Positions 1 through 8,504 are shown, numbered from the stretch's first letter. The stretch: 64,000 nucleotides of DNA from an uncultured Litoreibacter sp. (GCA_947494645.1 CANLVO010000001.1:124001-188000); one strand, 5' to 3'. Program-made: numbers and translations. The notes: generated from the sequence alone by a model not told the origin.

Positions 1-1
1 G

Positions 2-1381
2 ATCAGGGATGAAGTTTCTTTCAGCAACCTGAAGTTATCTAACAAAAGCGGCACCTCCTACACGCTTGTGAAGTTTGCCGCACACGGCCCCATTCGCCTG
101 AGGAGTATGAAGATTGGCGGTCGATTTAGACTGTCAGGCGGGAAGTTCAAGGAAGCATTCATAAGAGGAAAAGTAAGACCAGCAATTGATGCCGATGGCC
201 TTACGGTTCGAGGGGACGTTCGTTTGAACGAACGGGCTCAGTTTGAGGGCAATCTTTGTCTTCGTTCGGCATCTATCGATGGTCAAATCGAGATTGGAGA
301 AATCACTGTAAGGGGTGCAGTCGATCTGAACAGCTCGACAATAAGACAGAAGCTGGTTCTCGACCCCCAGAAGGGGGCAAGGATGACCCGGGGCCAGAAA
401 TCCGAAATCAAGATCGACGCGTTGGATCTGCGCTTGGCGACAGCAGGCGTTCTAAAGGACAACCAATGGACTTGGAACGCCATCGGACAGATTAATATTT
501 CTGGCCTGACCTATGACGATATTGAAAGCGAAGTCACATGGGGCACGCGAATGGACGACATGATCTTGAAAGACGAAAGAAAGGAAATCGTCTCGATAGA
601 GAGGGCCGTCGATTACAATCTGACAAAGAGATTTGGCGTTTCCCCACAACCCTTCACACAATGGGCGAGATATCTAGACAAAGAAGGGCATAGGCTTCAA
701 GCAAGTTGGGTTAGGTACAGGCGCGAGAAGTTGATGCGGCAGGCAGATTATACGGAAAGCCGTACCCTTATCAACGAACTTCAAAATTCGAATGTATTAT
801 CCTCGCGTTTTCGCAAGCTTCCGCTTTGGTTCTTGGTCAAACTGGAGCTCAGAAGAATTCTCGACTACCTATTTGGGTTTTTCTTTGGCTATGGCCATAA
901 ACCGGGACGTGCGATTGCTTCGATACTGATCATTTGGCTGGGGTCGGTTTTTCTGTATGGAACCGCTTATGATAAAGGCCAAATGGCGCCCAATTCCGAT
1001 GTCATTTTGGTTTCGAGCGAGTGGCAAGCTGCCGTCACACATGAACGCGCCTGCCCCTTGCATGACTATAGTCGCCAACAACAAAAAGATGTGGATTGCA
1101 TTCCGCCGCTCCAAATCTGGACAGGTCTCAAAAGTAATTCTGAATTTGAAGGATCAAACGCGTCTCGAGATTACGAAAACTTCAACCGCTATCTTTACGC
1201 GCTTGACCTGTTCGTACCGTTGGACTCTCTAGGGCAGGAGCTCGCTTGGGTACCCGCCCGTGATCGAGGAATGTGGGGATGGTGGGCGTACTCGTTGCGT
1301 TGGCTTATTCAGATGGCTGGCTGGATATTTACTGCTGTAGGTGCGGCAACCATTACAGGCCTTCTTGCACGGAAAGAGTGA
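2..1381 (+). CDS. Membrane-anchored beta-helix protein, 5' truncated by window edge
   Basis: The reading frame is open from base 2 without a stop, so the gene starts left of the window; the GTG at 68 is only an internal codon. The visible N-terminal part (about 130 residues) shows short repeated units alternating hydrophobic and polar residues (LNERAQFEGN, LRSASIDGQI, GAVDLNSSTI), as in pentapeptide-like or right-handed beta-helix proteins. A charged linker follows, then a membrane segment (IASILIIWLGSVFLYG), an exported or cytosolic loop with LDLFVPLDSLG, and a last hydrophobic stretch (WLIQMAGWIFTAVGAATITG). Similar proteins are usually annotated as hypothetical or as membrane-associated oxidoreductases without proof. 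Its DNA is clearly AT-richer than the next gene (one line I counted was about 43% GC), suggesting transfer. Function is unknown. Confidence 0.75.
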   Translation: MRDEVSFSNLKLSNKSGTSYTLVKFAAHGPIRLRSMKIGGRFRLSGGKFKEAFIRGKVRPAIDADGLTVRGDVRLNERAQFEGNLCLRSASIDGQIEIGEITVRGAVDLNSSTIRQKLVLDPQKGARMTRGQKSEIKIDALDLRLATAGVLKDNQWTWNAIGQINISGLTYDDIESEVTWGTRMDDMILKDERKEIVSIERAVDYNLTKRFGVSPQPFTQWARYLDKEGHRLQASWVRYRREKLMRQADYTESRTLINELQNSNVLSSRFRKLPLWFLVKLELRRILDYLFGFFFGYGHKPGRAIASILIIWLGSVFLYGTAYDKGQMAPNSDVILVSSEWQAAVTHERACPLHDYSRQQQKDVDCIPPLQIWTGLKSNSEFEGSNASRDYENFNRYLYALDLFVPLDSLGQELAWVPARDRGMWGWWAYSLRWLIQMAGWIFTAVGAATITGLLARKE

Positions 1382-1436
1382 CTTGAGAAAACACTGCCCT
1401 GCCCGTAGCCTGAAAAGAAAAAAACGGAGCGGTGGC

Positions 1437-3404
1437 ATGCGGTGGATTTTTCGGGCTTTGGGCACGCTGGTTGTGTTGGCCGTGGTGGCTCTGGCGGCGC
1501 TGCTTTTGTTTCCCACGGAACGCATCGCGCGGGTTGCGGAAAGCCAGTTTGAGCAAGCCACCGGGCGGGCGCTCAGCATCAAGGGGGGCGTGTCGCCGAC
1601 GTTGTGGCCCCGGCTGGGCGTGACCCTTGAGGATGTGACGATTTCCAACGCCGATTGGGCGGGCGCGGAGCCGATGGTGGAGGCGGGGCGCTTAGATGTG
1701 GGCGTGGGCGTCTCTGCCCTGATCGGCGGCGATGTGGTGGTCGAGGCCTTTGAGGTGGACGGGCCTGTCATCCGGCTCAGCCGCCGCGCGGACGGGGTGG
1801 CGAACTGGGATTTCCTGACCAATCTGGGCGGCGCAGATGACGGCGGCCCGTCGCGGATCAACTCCGTTTCCTTGCCCAAGGGGACGATCACCGGCGGGCT
1901 GGTCGCGTTCGAGGACGCGGTGGCGGGGGTCTCGCACCGGCTGACCGCGCTTGACGCGACATTGCGGCTGGACGATCTGGCGGGCGCGGCACAGGTGGAC
2001 CTGTCGGCGCTGTTGTCGGATCAGAGCTTCTCCCTCAGCGCGGAGGTGAACGGGTTGCAACCGCTTCTGGATGGCGGCGTGCAGGGGCTGACGGCGACCC
2101 TGGTCGTGGGCGACAATCAGGTCAGCTTTGACGGGGTCGCAGGCATCGAGCCCGCGCAGGCGAAAGGGGGGCTGGAGGCCTCCTTGCGGGACCCGGGCAG
2201 CTTGTTTGCATTGGCGGGATTGAGCGCGCCGCGTATCCCCGAAGGGCTGGGCCAGCGCATTGAAGCAGACGGTAACCTGACGCTGACGCCGGACAGCACG
2301 GTGTTTTTCCGCAACGCGACGCTGGTGCTGGACCAGAACCGGCTGGCGGGCGACGTGGATGTGGATTTGAGCGGCGCGGTGCCTCAGGTAACGGCGCGGC
2401 TGGCGGGCGACGTGCTGGATTTCTCCGCCATGAGCACGGACACCTCAGAAGAGGACGGCGCGGCCAATGTGGACAGCGGCGGCTGGTCGACGGCGCGGCT
2501 GGATGTGAGCGGGCTGTCGGCGGTGAATGGGGAGTTCTCCTTCAAGGCGAATGCGGTGGATTTGGGGTCCCTCCAGCTGGGCCCCACGGATATGGTCGGC
2601 GCATTGGAGCGCTCCCGCATGGTGTTCACCCTGAACCAGGTGACGGCGTTTGACGGCACCGTAACCGGGCAGTTCGTGATCAACAACCGCGGCGGATTGT
2701 CCGTGGGCGGGGATCTGGCGGCGTCGGGCGTGGCGATGCAACAGGTGCTGAACGATTTTGCAGGCTTTGACCGGTTGCGCGGGGACGCGGGCCTGCAGCT
2801 GAAATTTCTGGGCTCAGGCGGCAATATGGACGCGATCATGCGCTCGCTGTCGGGCACGGGCGCCTTGGCGGTGGGCGCGGGGGAGCTGGAGGGGCTCGAC
2901 ATTGCCGGCATGATCCGAAATCTCGACGCGGCCTATGTGGGCGAGGGGTCCAAGACGGTGTTTGACGCGATCACCGCCGGGTTCGAGATCGCGGGCGGCG
3001 TGCTGCGCAACGATGACCTGAACTTTGACGCCAAGCTGGTGACGGCGACCGGGGCCGGGACATTGGATTTGGGACGCCAGGAGGTGGATTACCGGCTGAT
3101 CCCGGTGGCGCTGGCGCGAGAAGACAGTAGCGGGTTTAGCGTGCCGGTGAAGATCACCGGGCCGTGGAGCGACATCCGTTTCCGACCGGACCTGAAATGG
3201 CTGGCCGACCGTGAACTGGCGGAGGAGAAAGAGGCGTTGAAGGCCAAAGCCCGCGCCCGGGAGGACGCGTTGAAAGCCGAGGCCGAGGCCAAGCTGGCGC
3301 GTGAACTGGGGGTTGAGGCGGGCGACGGGCGCTCAGTGGAAGAGGCGGTGAAGGACAAGATCGAGGATCAGGCCAAGAACGCACTGCGCCGGCTGTTTGA
3401 TTGA
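1437..3404 (+). CDS. AsmA family protein
   Basis: A 655-residue protein. The start is placed at the ATG at 1437 because GGAG lies 7 bases upstream and the N-terminus is then a clean signal-anchor helix (WIFRALGTLVVLAVVALAALLLF). Upstream in-frame codons overlap the preceding gene and give a lysine/arginine-rich leader. AsmA-like proteins are inner-membrane-anchored, with a large periplasmic beta-rich body, and belong to the bridge-like lipid transfer superfamily implicated in outer-membrane lipid homeostasis. The C-terminal part (about residues 430-620) has the AsmA_2-like pattern with glycine-rich strands (LSGTGALAVGAGELEG). The last 50 residues are a charged Ala/Glu/Lys helix. Family assignment is by pattern; the exact role is inferred. 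Confidence 0.88.
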   Translation: MRWIFRALGTLVVLAVVALAALLLFPTERIARVAESQFEQATGRALSIKGGVSPTLWPRLGVTLEDVTISNADWAGAEPMVEAGRLDVGVGVSALIGGDVVVEAFEVDGPVIRLSRRADGVANWDFLTNLGGADDGGPSRINSVSLPKGTITGGLVAFEDAVAGVSHRLTALDATLRLDDLAGAAQVDLSALLSDQSFSLSAEVNGLQPLLDGGVQGLTATLVVGDNQVSFDGVAGIEPAQAKGGLEASLRDPGSLFALAGLSAPRIPEGLGQRIEADGNLTLTPDSTVFFRNATLVLDQNRLAGDVDVDLSGAVPQVTARLAGDVLDFSAMSTDTSEEDGAANVDSGGWSTARLDVSGLSAVNGEFSFKANAVDLGSLQLGPTDMVGALERSRMVFTLNQVTAFDGTVTGQFVINNRGGLSVGGDLAASGVAMQQVLNDFAGFDRLRGDAGLQLKFLGSGGNMDAIMRSLSGTGALAVGAGELEGLDIAGMIRNLDAAYVGEGSKTVFDAITAGFEIAGGVLRNDDLNFDAKLVTATGAGTLDLGRQEVDYRLIPVALAREDSSGFSVPVKITGPWSDIRFRPDLKWLADRELAEEKEALKAKARAREDALKAEAEAKLARELGVEAGDGRSVEEAVKDKIEDQAKNALRRLFD

Positions 3405-3441
3405 CCCAAATGTGCTGCGCGCGTGGTCTTATTCTGCTCTT

Positions 3442-3487
3442 GGGGAGCTTTGCTCCCCGCCGCAGGGGCATCCCCTCAGGATATTTC
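3442..3487. repeat. Dispersed double-hairpin intergenic repeat, copy A
   Basis: Two adjacent stems: GGGGAGC and GCTCCCC (3442-3448, 3452-3458) with loop TTT, then GGGG and CCCC around CAT (3465-3475), followed by a GGATATTT-like tail. The same architecture recurs at 50916-50960 (GGGGGC TCT GCCCCC, then GGGCGTCCC, then GGAGGTATTT). It sits between the AsmA-like and gcrA stop codons, where it may also act as a bidirectional terminator. Confidence 0.6.
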
Positions 3488-3526
3488 TAGACATGGGAAG
3501 GGGATGCGGTGACGCGGTGACGCGGT

Positions 3527-4096
3527 TTAGCGGCGGCGGTCGCGACGAGCGGACATAGGCTGGAAGGCCACGCCGACATGGGCCTCGCAATAGGGTTTGC
3601 CCTGTTGTACGGGCAGGCCGCAAAACCAGAAATCTTCGGTGGCGGGATCGCCGACAGGCCATTTGCAGGTCCGCTCTGTCAGCTGCATTACCGTCAGCTT
3701 CTTCGCCTTCTTTTCGATCTCGCGCACGGAGGCGAGCGCCTCTGGGCTAATCTCGTTGGCGGAGGGTTGCGGCGGCAGGGGTTGGCCTGCGGTGACAACA
3801 AGCTTGGGCCGGATCATCGGCTTGTTGGCCGGGGCCGCATTTGCTGCAGGCTTGGTGTCAGGTTCTGCTGCAGGTTTGGCCTTGGCGGCGGGTTTGGCCT
3901 TGGCGGCTGCCTTTTCCTTGGCGGCAGGTTTGGTCGAGGACGCGCCGCCAGAGCGGTTTGACAGCCCCAGACGGTGCACTTTGCCGATCACCGCATTGCG
4001 GGTGACGCCGCCAAGTTCCTTGGCGATCTGGGAGGCGGATTTACCCTCTCCCCACATTTTCTTGAGCACTTCGACGCGGTCATCTGTCCAGGACAT
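3527..4096 (-). CDS. gcrA: GcrA cell cycle regulator
   Basis: A 189-residue protein starting MSWTDDRVEVLKKMW, the typical GcrA N-terminus. An N-terminal helix-turn-helix-like domain (residues 1-48, KSASQIAKELGGVTRNAVIGK) is followed by an Ala/Lys/Pro-rich linker and a C-terminal cysteine/histidine module (CKWP, FCG, YCEAH) that resembles a metal site. In Caulobacter, GcrA binds RNA polymerase holoenzyme and activates promoters carrying CcrM-methylated GANTC. I chose the ATG at 4096 over one 60 bases upstream because homologues begin MSWT. The upstream DNA carries two GANTC sites. The protein is basic, ending RRDRRR. Confidence 0.96.
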   Translation of the reverse strand: MSWTDDRVEVLKKMWGEGKSASQIAKELGGVTRNAVIGKVHRLGLSNRSGGASSTKPAAKEKAAAKAKPAAKAKPAAEPDTKPAANAAPANKPMIRPKLVVTAGQPLPPQPSANEISPEALASVREIEKKAKKLTVMQLTERTCKWPVGDPATEDFWFCGLPVQQGKPYCEAHVGVAFQPMSARRDRRR

Positions 4097-4409
4097 GGCA
4101 CGGCCTTCTATTTGAATCGAGAAGCCGCCCGGCGCGGTATGGCTCAGGGGCGGCATTGGTTGGAGTCAATTTAGAGCCGCGGGGCTGCGGATACAAGGCA
4201 TTAGCGGCCCTCTTGCGTCGGAGCGTGGTTTGCGGCTACACGTCCTCGCATGATCAAAACCGCACATATTACTTTTCTGCGACGCCGACGCTAAGACCGT
4301 CTGCCTTTGATCACGTGTGCACACCGCACCGACCCTCTTTCACAAATTGACACCACCCGCGAATATCCTGACAGTCAGGACTTCGTTTTATGCGTAAAGG
4401 AACACGCTC
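4097..4409. promoter_or_regulatory. Divergent gcrA / argD intergenic region
   Basis: 313 bases without a gene. On the gcrA side there are two GANTC sites, GAATC (4114-4118) and GAGTC (4163-4167), candidate CcrM methylation sites within about 70 bases of the gcrA start. On the argD side are a 10-base palindrome GTGTGCACAC (4315-4324), a TTGACA hexamer (4347-4352) without a good -10 at standard spacing, and an inverted repeat with arms TCCTGAC and GTCAGGA around one base (4366-4380). The argD ribosome site is AAAGGA about 8 bases before the ATG. Promoter positions are inferred. Confidence 0.45.
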
Positions 4410-5612
4410 ATGATCCCGTCCATTATGCCGACCTATGGCCGCGCCAAGATGACTTTTGAAAAAGGCGAAGGCAGCTGGCTGATCGAGCGAGACGGGACGC
4501 GCTACCTTGATTTCGGCGGCGGCATTGCTGTGACGGGATTGGGCCACGCGCATCCTGATTTGGTCAAAGTGGTTCAAGATCAGGCGGCGTTGCTTTGGCA
4601 CACGTCGAACTTGTACAACATCCCTGCCCAACAAGAGCTGGCCGACAAGCTGGTGGCGGAAACCTTTGCCGATACGTGCTTTTTCACCAACTCAGGCGCA
4701 GAAGCCATGGAATGCGCGTTGAAGACGGCGCGGAAATACTGGTCCGCGAAGGGCCAGCCGGAGCGGGTGAATATTATCACCTTTACGGGGTCATTTCACG
4801 GGCGGACGCTGGCCACGATCTCTGCTGCGGCCTCGGACAAGCTGACCGACGGGTTTGGTCCATTATTGCCCGGGATTATCAACCTTGAGACGGGTGATCA
4901 TGACGCTTTGACCGCCGCGATGGACGACACTATTGCCGCTGTCGTTGTGGAGCCGGTACAGGGCGAGGGCGGGATCATTCCGCTGCCCGACGCCTGCCTG
5001 AAGGGCCTGCGCGACCTGTGCGACCAGACCGGTGCGTTGATGATTTGCGATGAAATTCAATGCGGTATGGGGCGGACGGGCAAGCTGTTTGCCCATGAAT
5101 GGGCAGGGGTGACGCCCGACATCATGGCCGTGGCGAAAGGCATCGGGAACGGGTTCCCGCTGGGCGCTTGTCTCGCCACAGAAGACGCCGCGAGCGGCAT
5201 GACGGCCGGCACGCATGGGTCGACCTACGGCGGCAACCCGTTGGCATGCTCCGTCGGATCAGCGGTGATGGACCATATCGCGGATGACGCGTTTCTGGCG
5301 GAGGTGAGCCGCAAGGCCGGTTTGATGCGGCAGAAACTGGAAGGGCTTGTGGCCTCCCACCCCGACATATTTGAGCTTGTGCGTGGGGCCGGGCTGATGA
5401 TCGGCGTGAAATGCAAAGTGCCGAATTTGGACGTGATCGCGGCGGGCTACGCCGAGCATATTCTCGCGATCCCCGGCGGGGATAATGTGATCCGCATTCT
5501 ACCTGCGTTGAACATTGGCGATGACGAGATTGCGGAAGGCGTGGCGCGGCTGGACCGGGCGGCGACGGCGCTGGAACAGCGCGCCTCCGGCGCGACGGAG
5601 GCTGCATCGTGA
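4410..5612 (+). CDS. argD: Acetylornithine aminotransferase (class III PLP)
   Basis: A 400-residue class III aminotransferase, usual full length. It transfers the amino group in the N-acetylornithine step of arginine synthesis, and ArgD enzymes often also serve the N-succinyl-diaminopimelate step of lysine synthesis. Visible marks: [11 protein letters not shown] (phosphate-binding region), SFHGRT, the [11 protein letters not shown] segment with the PLP-contacting Asp214, and the Schiff-base lysine K243 in [11 protein letters not shown]. The stop codon overlaps the GTG start of argF, so the two arginine genes are translationally coupled. The paralogue AstC is possible on sequence alone, but the argF neighbour favours ArgD. 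Confidence 0.95.
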   Translation: MIPSIMPTYGRAKMTFEKGEGSWLIERDGTRYLDFGGGIAVTGLGHAHPDLVKVVQDQAALLWHTSNLYNIPAQQELADKLVAETFADTCFFTNSGAEAMECALKTARKYWSAKGQPERVNIITFTGSFHGRTLATISAAASDKLTDGFGPLLPGIINLETGDHDALTAAMDDTIAAVVVEPVQGEGGIIPLPDACLKGLRDLCDQTGALMICDEIQCGMGRTGKLFAHEWAGVTPDIMAVAKGIGNGFPLGACLATEDAASGMTAGTHGSTYGGNPLACSVGSAVMDHIADDAFLAEVSRKAGLMRQKLEGLVASHPDIFELVRGAGLMIGVKCKVPNLDVIAAGYAEHILAIPGGDNVIRILPALNIGDDEIAEGVARLDRAATALEQRASGATEAAS

Positions 5613-6514
5613 AACACTTTCTGGATATCCACACGACCTCTCCTGCTGATCTGCGCAAGATCATCGACACAGGCCGCACCATCAAAGAGGCGCGGGCGGG
5701 CAAGCCCAGGGGCGCGCTGGATCAGGACACCCCGCTGAAGGACCATGTGGTGGCGCTGATCTTCGAGAAACCCTCCACGCGGACGCGGGTCAGCTTTGAT
5801 GTGGGCGTGCGGCAGATGGGTGGGACGACCATGGTTCTGTCGGGCGCGGATATGCAGCTGGGGCATGGCGAGACGATTGCCGACACCGCCCAAGTGCTGT
5901 CGCGTTACGTTGACCTGATCATGATGCGGACGTTCGAAGAGGACACGCTGCTGGAGATGGCCGAACACGCCACGGTGCCTGTGATCAACGGGCTGACCAA
6001 CCGCACGCATCCCTGCCAGATCATGGCCGATATCCTGACATTTGAGGAACATAACGGCCCGATCAAAGGCAAGAAGGTTGTGTGGTCGGGCGACGGCAAC
6101 AACGTCTTTGCCAGCTTCGCGCATGCGGCCAAGCAGTTCGAGTTTGATCTGGTGTTCACGGGGCCGCCGCCATTGGATCCGGAGCCTGCGCTGGATGGGC
6201 TGTATTCCGTCGTGCGCGACCCGCATGAGGCCGTGGACGGCGCCGATTTGGTAGTGACGGACACGTGGGTGTCGATGCATGACCCGCAAAGCGCCCGCGA
6301 GCGGCGGCACAACCAGCTACGCGGCTATCAGGTGAACCGCGCGCTGATGGACAGCGCCAAGCCCGACGCGCTGTTCATGCATTGCCTGCCTGCGCATCGC
6401 GATGACGAGGCGACGTCGGAGGTGATGGACGGTCCGAACTCGGTCATTTTTGACGAGGCGGAGAACCGGCTGCACGCCCAGAAGGCGGTGATGAAGTGGT
6501 GCTTGGAGAGTTAG
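5609..6514 (+). CDS. argF: Ornithine carbamoyltransferase
   Basis: A 301-residue enzyme that condenses carbamoyl phosphate and ornithine to citrulline in arginine synthesis, cytosolic and trimeric in the family. It shows the carbamoyl-phosphate motif STRTR (residues 56-60), HPCQ (134-137) and the ornithine-site HCLPAHR (258-264). The start is GTG overlapping the argD stop (GTGA), with no room for another start without losing the MKHFLDI N-terminus typical of the family. Length and all signatures are intact. Confidence 0.97.
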   Translation: MKHFLDIHTTSPADLRKIIDTGRTIKEARAGKPRGALDQDTPLKDHVVALIFEKPSTRTRVSFDVGVRQMGGTTMVLSGADMQLGHGETIADTAQVLSRYVDLIMMRTFEEDTLLEMAEHATVPVINGLTNRTHPCQIMADILTFEEHNGPIKGKKVVWSGDGNNVFASFAHAAKQFEFDLVFTGPPPLDPEPALDGLYSVVRDPHEAVDGADLVVTDTWVSMHDPQSARERRHNQLRGYQVNRALMDSAKPDALFMHCLPAHRDDEATSEVMDGPNSVIFDEAENRLHAQKAVMKWCLES

Positions 6515-6517
6515 GCG

Positions 6518-6937
6518 ATGCCTGCAGGGTTTGACAGCGAACAGGTCTGGAAGGCGCAGGGGCGCGGGTTTCAGATGGGCGTTGTTCAGCCAGAGGGTGT
6601 GGTGGTGCATCTTACCGGGCAGGTGGCCTGGGACGCGAACGAGGCCATCGTTGGTCCTGGCGATATCGAGGCTCAGACCCGGTGCTGTTTCAACAATATT
6701 GATGCTTTGTTGAACGAGGTGGGAGGCACTTTGGCAGACATTGTGACCCTGACCACCTATTTTACGGACCGGGCGCAATTGCCCGCTATTCAGAAAGTGA
6801 GGGCGGAGATGTTCGGGTCTGACAAGGGGCCTGCGTCCACCTCCGTGATGGTGGCTGGATTGGGACATCCAGATTTCCTTGTTGAGTTGACGCCGCTCGC
6901 GGTCATCCCGCGCGATAGGTATAGAGCTCCCGACTGA
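6518..6937 (+). CDS. RidA/YjgF family protein lacking the canonical arginine
   Basis: A 139-residue Rid-superfamily protein three bases after argF. The fold signature is clear: HLTGQVAWD, a central NNIDALLNEVGGTLADIV helix and a C-terminal GPASTSV...VELTPLAVIP strand pair. Archetypal RidA hydrolyses reactive enamine/imine intermediates and needs the arginine of the PAR motif (Arg105 in the family numbering). Here the corresponding residue is Ser107 (PAS), so the deaminase activity of true RidA cannot be assumed; it fits the Rid1-7 subgroups of unproven function. Co-transcription with argDF is likely from spacing. Confidence 0.88.
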   Translation: MPAGFDSEQVWKAQGRGFQMGVVQPEGVVVHLTGQVAWDANEAIVGPGDIEAQTRCCFNNIDALLNEVGGTLADIVTLTTYFTDRAQLPAIQKVRAEMFGSDKGPASTSVMVAGLGHPDFLVELTPLAVIPRDRYRAPD

Positions 6938-7011
6938 GGACCTATTCGCCGCTGGACCATGCCCGTTCTTTCTGGAAACATCTTCAAGCGATGCGTTTGG
7001 GAGGACGAGAC

Positions 7012-7713
7012 ATGATCGAAGTACCGCCACGGCTGAAGATTAATGCGACGCGGAAGCGGCCCTCAGCGGCGCAGATTGCGGCGTTTCAGAATGTGCCGAC
7101 CGGGTTTGTTGTCGATGCGATGCATGGCAAAGGGGCGCTGTCCGGGGCCATAGCGCCGCTGGGCTTTGGGCGCGACATTGAGTGTGTGGCGGCGGGGCCT
7201 GCGTTGACGGCGGATAACCGGCCTTCCGACATTATGGGCACGCTGGCGGCGCTGAACTACCTGCAGAAAGGCGACGTGATGGTCGCGGGGTTCGGCGGGT
7301 TCCAGGGCTGTGCCTCAGCGGGCGACCGGGTGACGCAGATGATCAAGAATTGCGGCGGCGCGGGCTTTGTGAGCGACGGGCCGATGCGCGATTATGCAGG
7401 GCTTGTCGAGGTGGGTTTGCCGTGCTGGTGCACCGGGCTGACGCCGAACTCGCCCTATACCTCGGGGCCCGCAAGCGTTGGGTTGCCAGTTGATCTTGGC
7501 GGCGTGCGGGTAGAGACAGGCGATATGATCGTGGCTGACCGCGACGGGGTGGTTGTGGTGCCATTTGCCCAGATCGACACGGTGATCGGACGTCTGGACG
7601 CTGTGCGCGCCGCAGAAGAGGCGCTGGACGCACAATTGTCGGGCGGGCTGAAATATCCCGAGGGCGTGGCCGAGTTGATCACCGGCGATGACGTGGCCTT
7701 CGTGGAGTATTGA
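7012..7713 (+). CDS. RraA-like / 4-hydroxy-4-methyl-2-oxoglutarate aldolase family protein
   Basis: A 233-residue protein of the RraA-like fold, formerly mis-annotated as demethylmenaquinone methyltransferase. The family motif is visible as GGAGFVSDGPMRDYAG, with the DGxxRD core used by HMG/CHA aldolases for divalent metal and pyruvate-enolate stabilisation. The ATG at 7012 is preferred over an ATG 21 bases upstream because GGGAGG precedes it at proper spacing. The usual activity would be cleavage of 4-hydroxy-4-methyl-2-oxoglutarate or oxaloacetate decarboxylation; the substrate is not determinable here. It lies 74 bases after the Rid gene. Confidence 0.85.
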   Translation: MIEVPPRLKINATRKRPSAAQIAAFQNVPTGFVVDAMHGKGALSGAIAPLGFGRDIECVAAGPALTADNRPSDIMGTLAALNYLQKGDVMVAGFGGFQGCASAGDRVTQMIKNCGGAGFVSDGPMRDYAGLVEVGLPCWCTGLTPNSPYTSGPASVGLPVDLGGVRVETGDMIVADRDGVVVVPFAQIDTVIGRLDAVRAAEEALDAQLSGGLKYPEGVAELITGDDVAFVEY

Positions 7714-7719
7714 ATACAC

Positions 7720-7819
7720 TGTGATCTCGCGTCCGCGGCTACGGAATTGCGGCGCGATTGGATTAAACATTTCACATAAAATCAGTTCGGTAACAGCTTC
7801 GCGAGATTTGTGATCTCGC
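7720..7819. repeat. Direct and inverted repeats upstream of fasciclin gene
   Basis: The 11-mer TGTGATCTCGC occurs at 7720-7730 and 7809-7819. The second copy is the right part of an inverted repeat, GCGAGAT (7801-7807) and ATCTCGC (7813-7819) around TTGTG. The element lies 63 bases before the fasciclin start and may be an operator or ECF-sigma recognition region; no sigma type can be assigned firmly. Confidence 0.45.
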
Positions 7820-7881
7820 CGTGAGATGCCGCGTATCCCTTATCACATGCCGATGGGGCATGAGACAAATTTGGGAGACAT

Positions 7882-8391
7882 ATGATGAAAACCTTGATCC
7901 AAGCTGCCGCTGTCGCAGCCCTGACCGCAGGCGCGGCCCAAGCTGCAACCATCGCCGAGATCGCTTCGGGCGACGAGCGCTTCTCGACCCTCGTGGCCGC
8001 CGTCGGCGCTGCCGGTCTTGTCGACACGTTGAACAGCGAAGGTCCGTTTACGGTCTATGCTCCCGTCAATGACGCCTTTGCGGCCCTGCCGGAAGGCACC
8101 GTCGAAACTCTGCTGAAGCCGGAAAACAAAGGCCAGCTGACCGACGTGCTGCTTTACCACGTCGATGACCGCAAGCTGACGGCTGAAGGCATCCCAGCGG
8201 GCTCCAACTACTTCAAGCCAGTGCTGGCGTCCCAGCGTCTGTGCATCACCAAAGACGCCTCTGGCGTGTCGATTGCAGACGGGACAGGCGAAAGCGCAAA
8301 CGTCGTGATTGCCAACATTCAGGCAAGCAACGGCGTGATCCATGTGATCGACAAGGTGCTGCTGCCCGGCACACGCCCTGCCTGCCACTGA
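7882..8391 (+). CDS. Secreted fasciclin-domain protein
   Basis: A 169-residue protein with a Sec signal peptide (MKTLIQAAAVAALTAGAAQA) followed by a single FAS1/fasciclin domain: FSTLVAAVGAAGLVDTLN, GPFTVYAPVNDAFAALP (box H1) and VIHVIDKVLLP (box H2). Such proteins are periplasmic or cell-surface and are linked to adhesion or stress responses in Rhodobacteraceae; a precise role is not known. Two ATGs (7882, 7885) follow GGGAG; either can serve. It is monocistronic by appearance, flanked by repeat-rich upstream DNA and a strong terminator at 8505-8537. Confidence 0.93.
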   Translation: MMKTLIQAAAVAALTAGAAQAATIAEIASGDERFSTLVAAVGAAGLVDTLNSEGPFTVYAPVNDAFAALPEGTVETLLKPENKGQLTDVLLYHVDDRKLTAEGIPAGSNYFKPVLASQRLCITKDASGVSIADGTGESANVVIANIQASNGVIHVIDKVLLPGTRPACH

Positions 8392-8394
8392 TTT

Positions 8395-8474
8395 AATTGA
8401 GCGGCGATCTAATTGAGCGGCGGGGCCGCGCATGAAGCGTGGACCCCCCGCTTGGTCTCCCCCTTAGGGGGAGA
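8395..8474. repeat. Tandem 12-mer and hairpin repeat, copy 1 of a dispersed element
   Basis: AATTGAGCGGCG is repeated at 8395-8406 and 8411-8422. A GC-rich stretch follows and ends in a perfect hairpin, TCTCCCCC (8456-8463) and GGGGGAGA (8467-8474) around TTA. The string TTGAGC-GCG...GCCGCG...GCATGA...TTGGTCTCCC recurs near 22152-22190, suggesting a small dispersed element. Confidence 0.45.
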
Positions 8475-8504
8475 GAGGCCTTGGCTGGTCGACCCAGACA
8501 AAAG

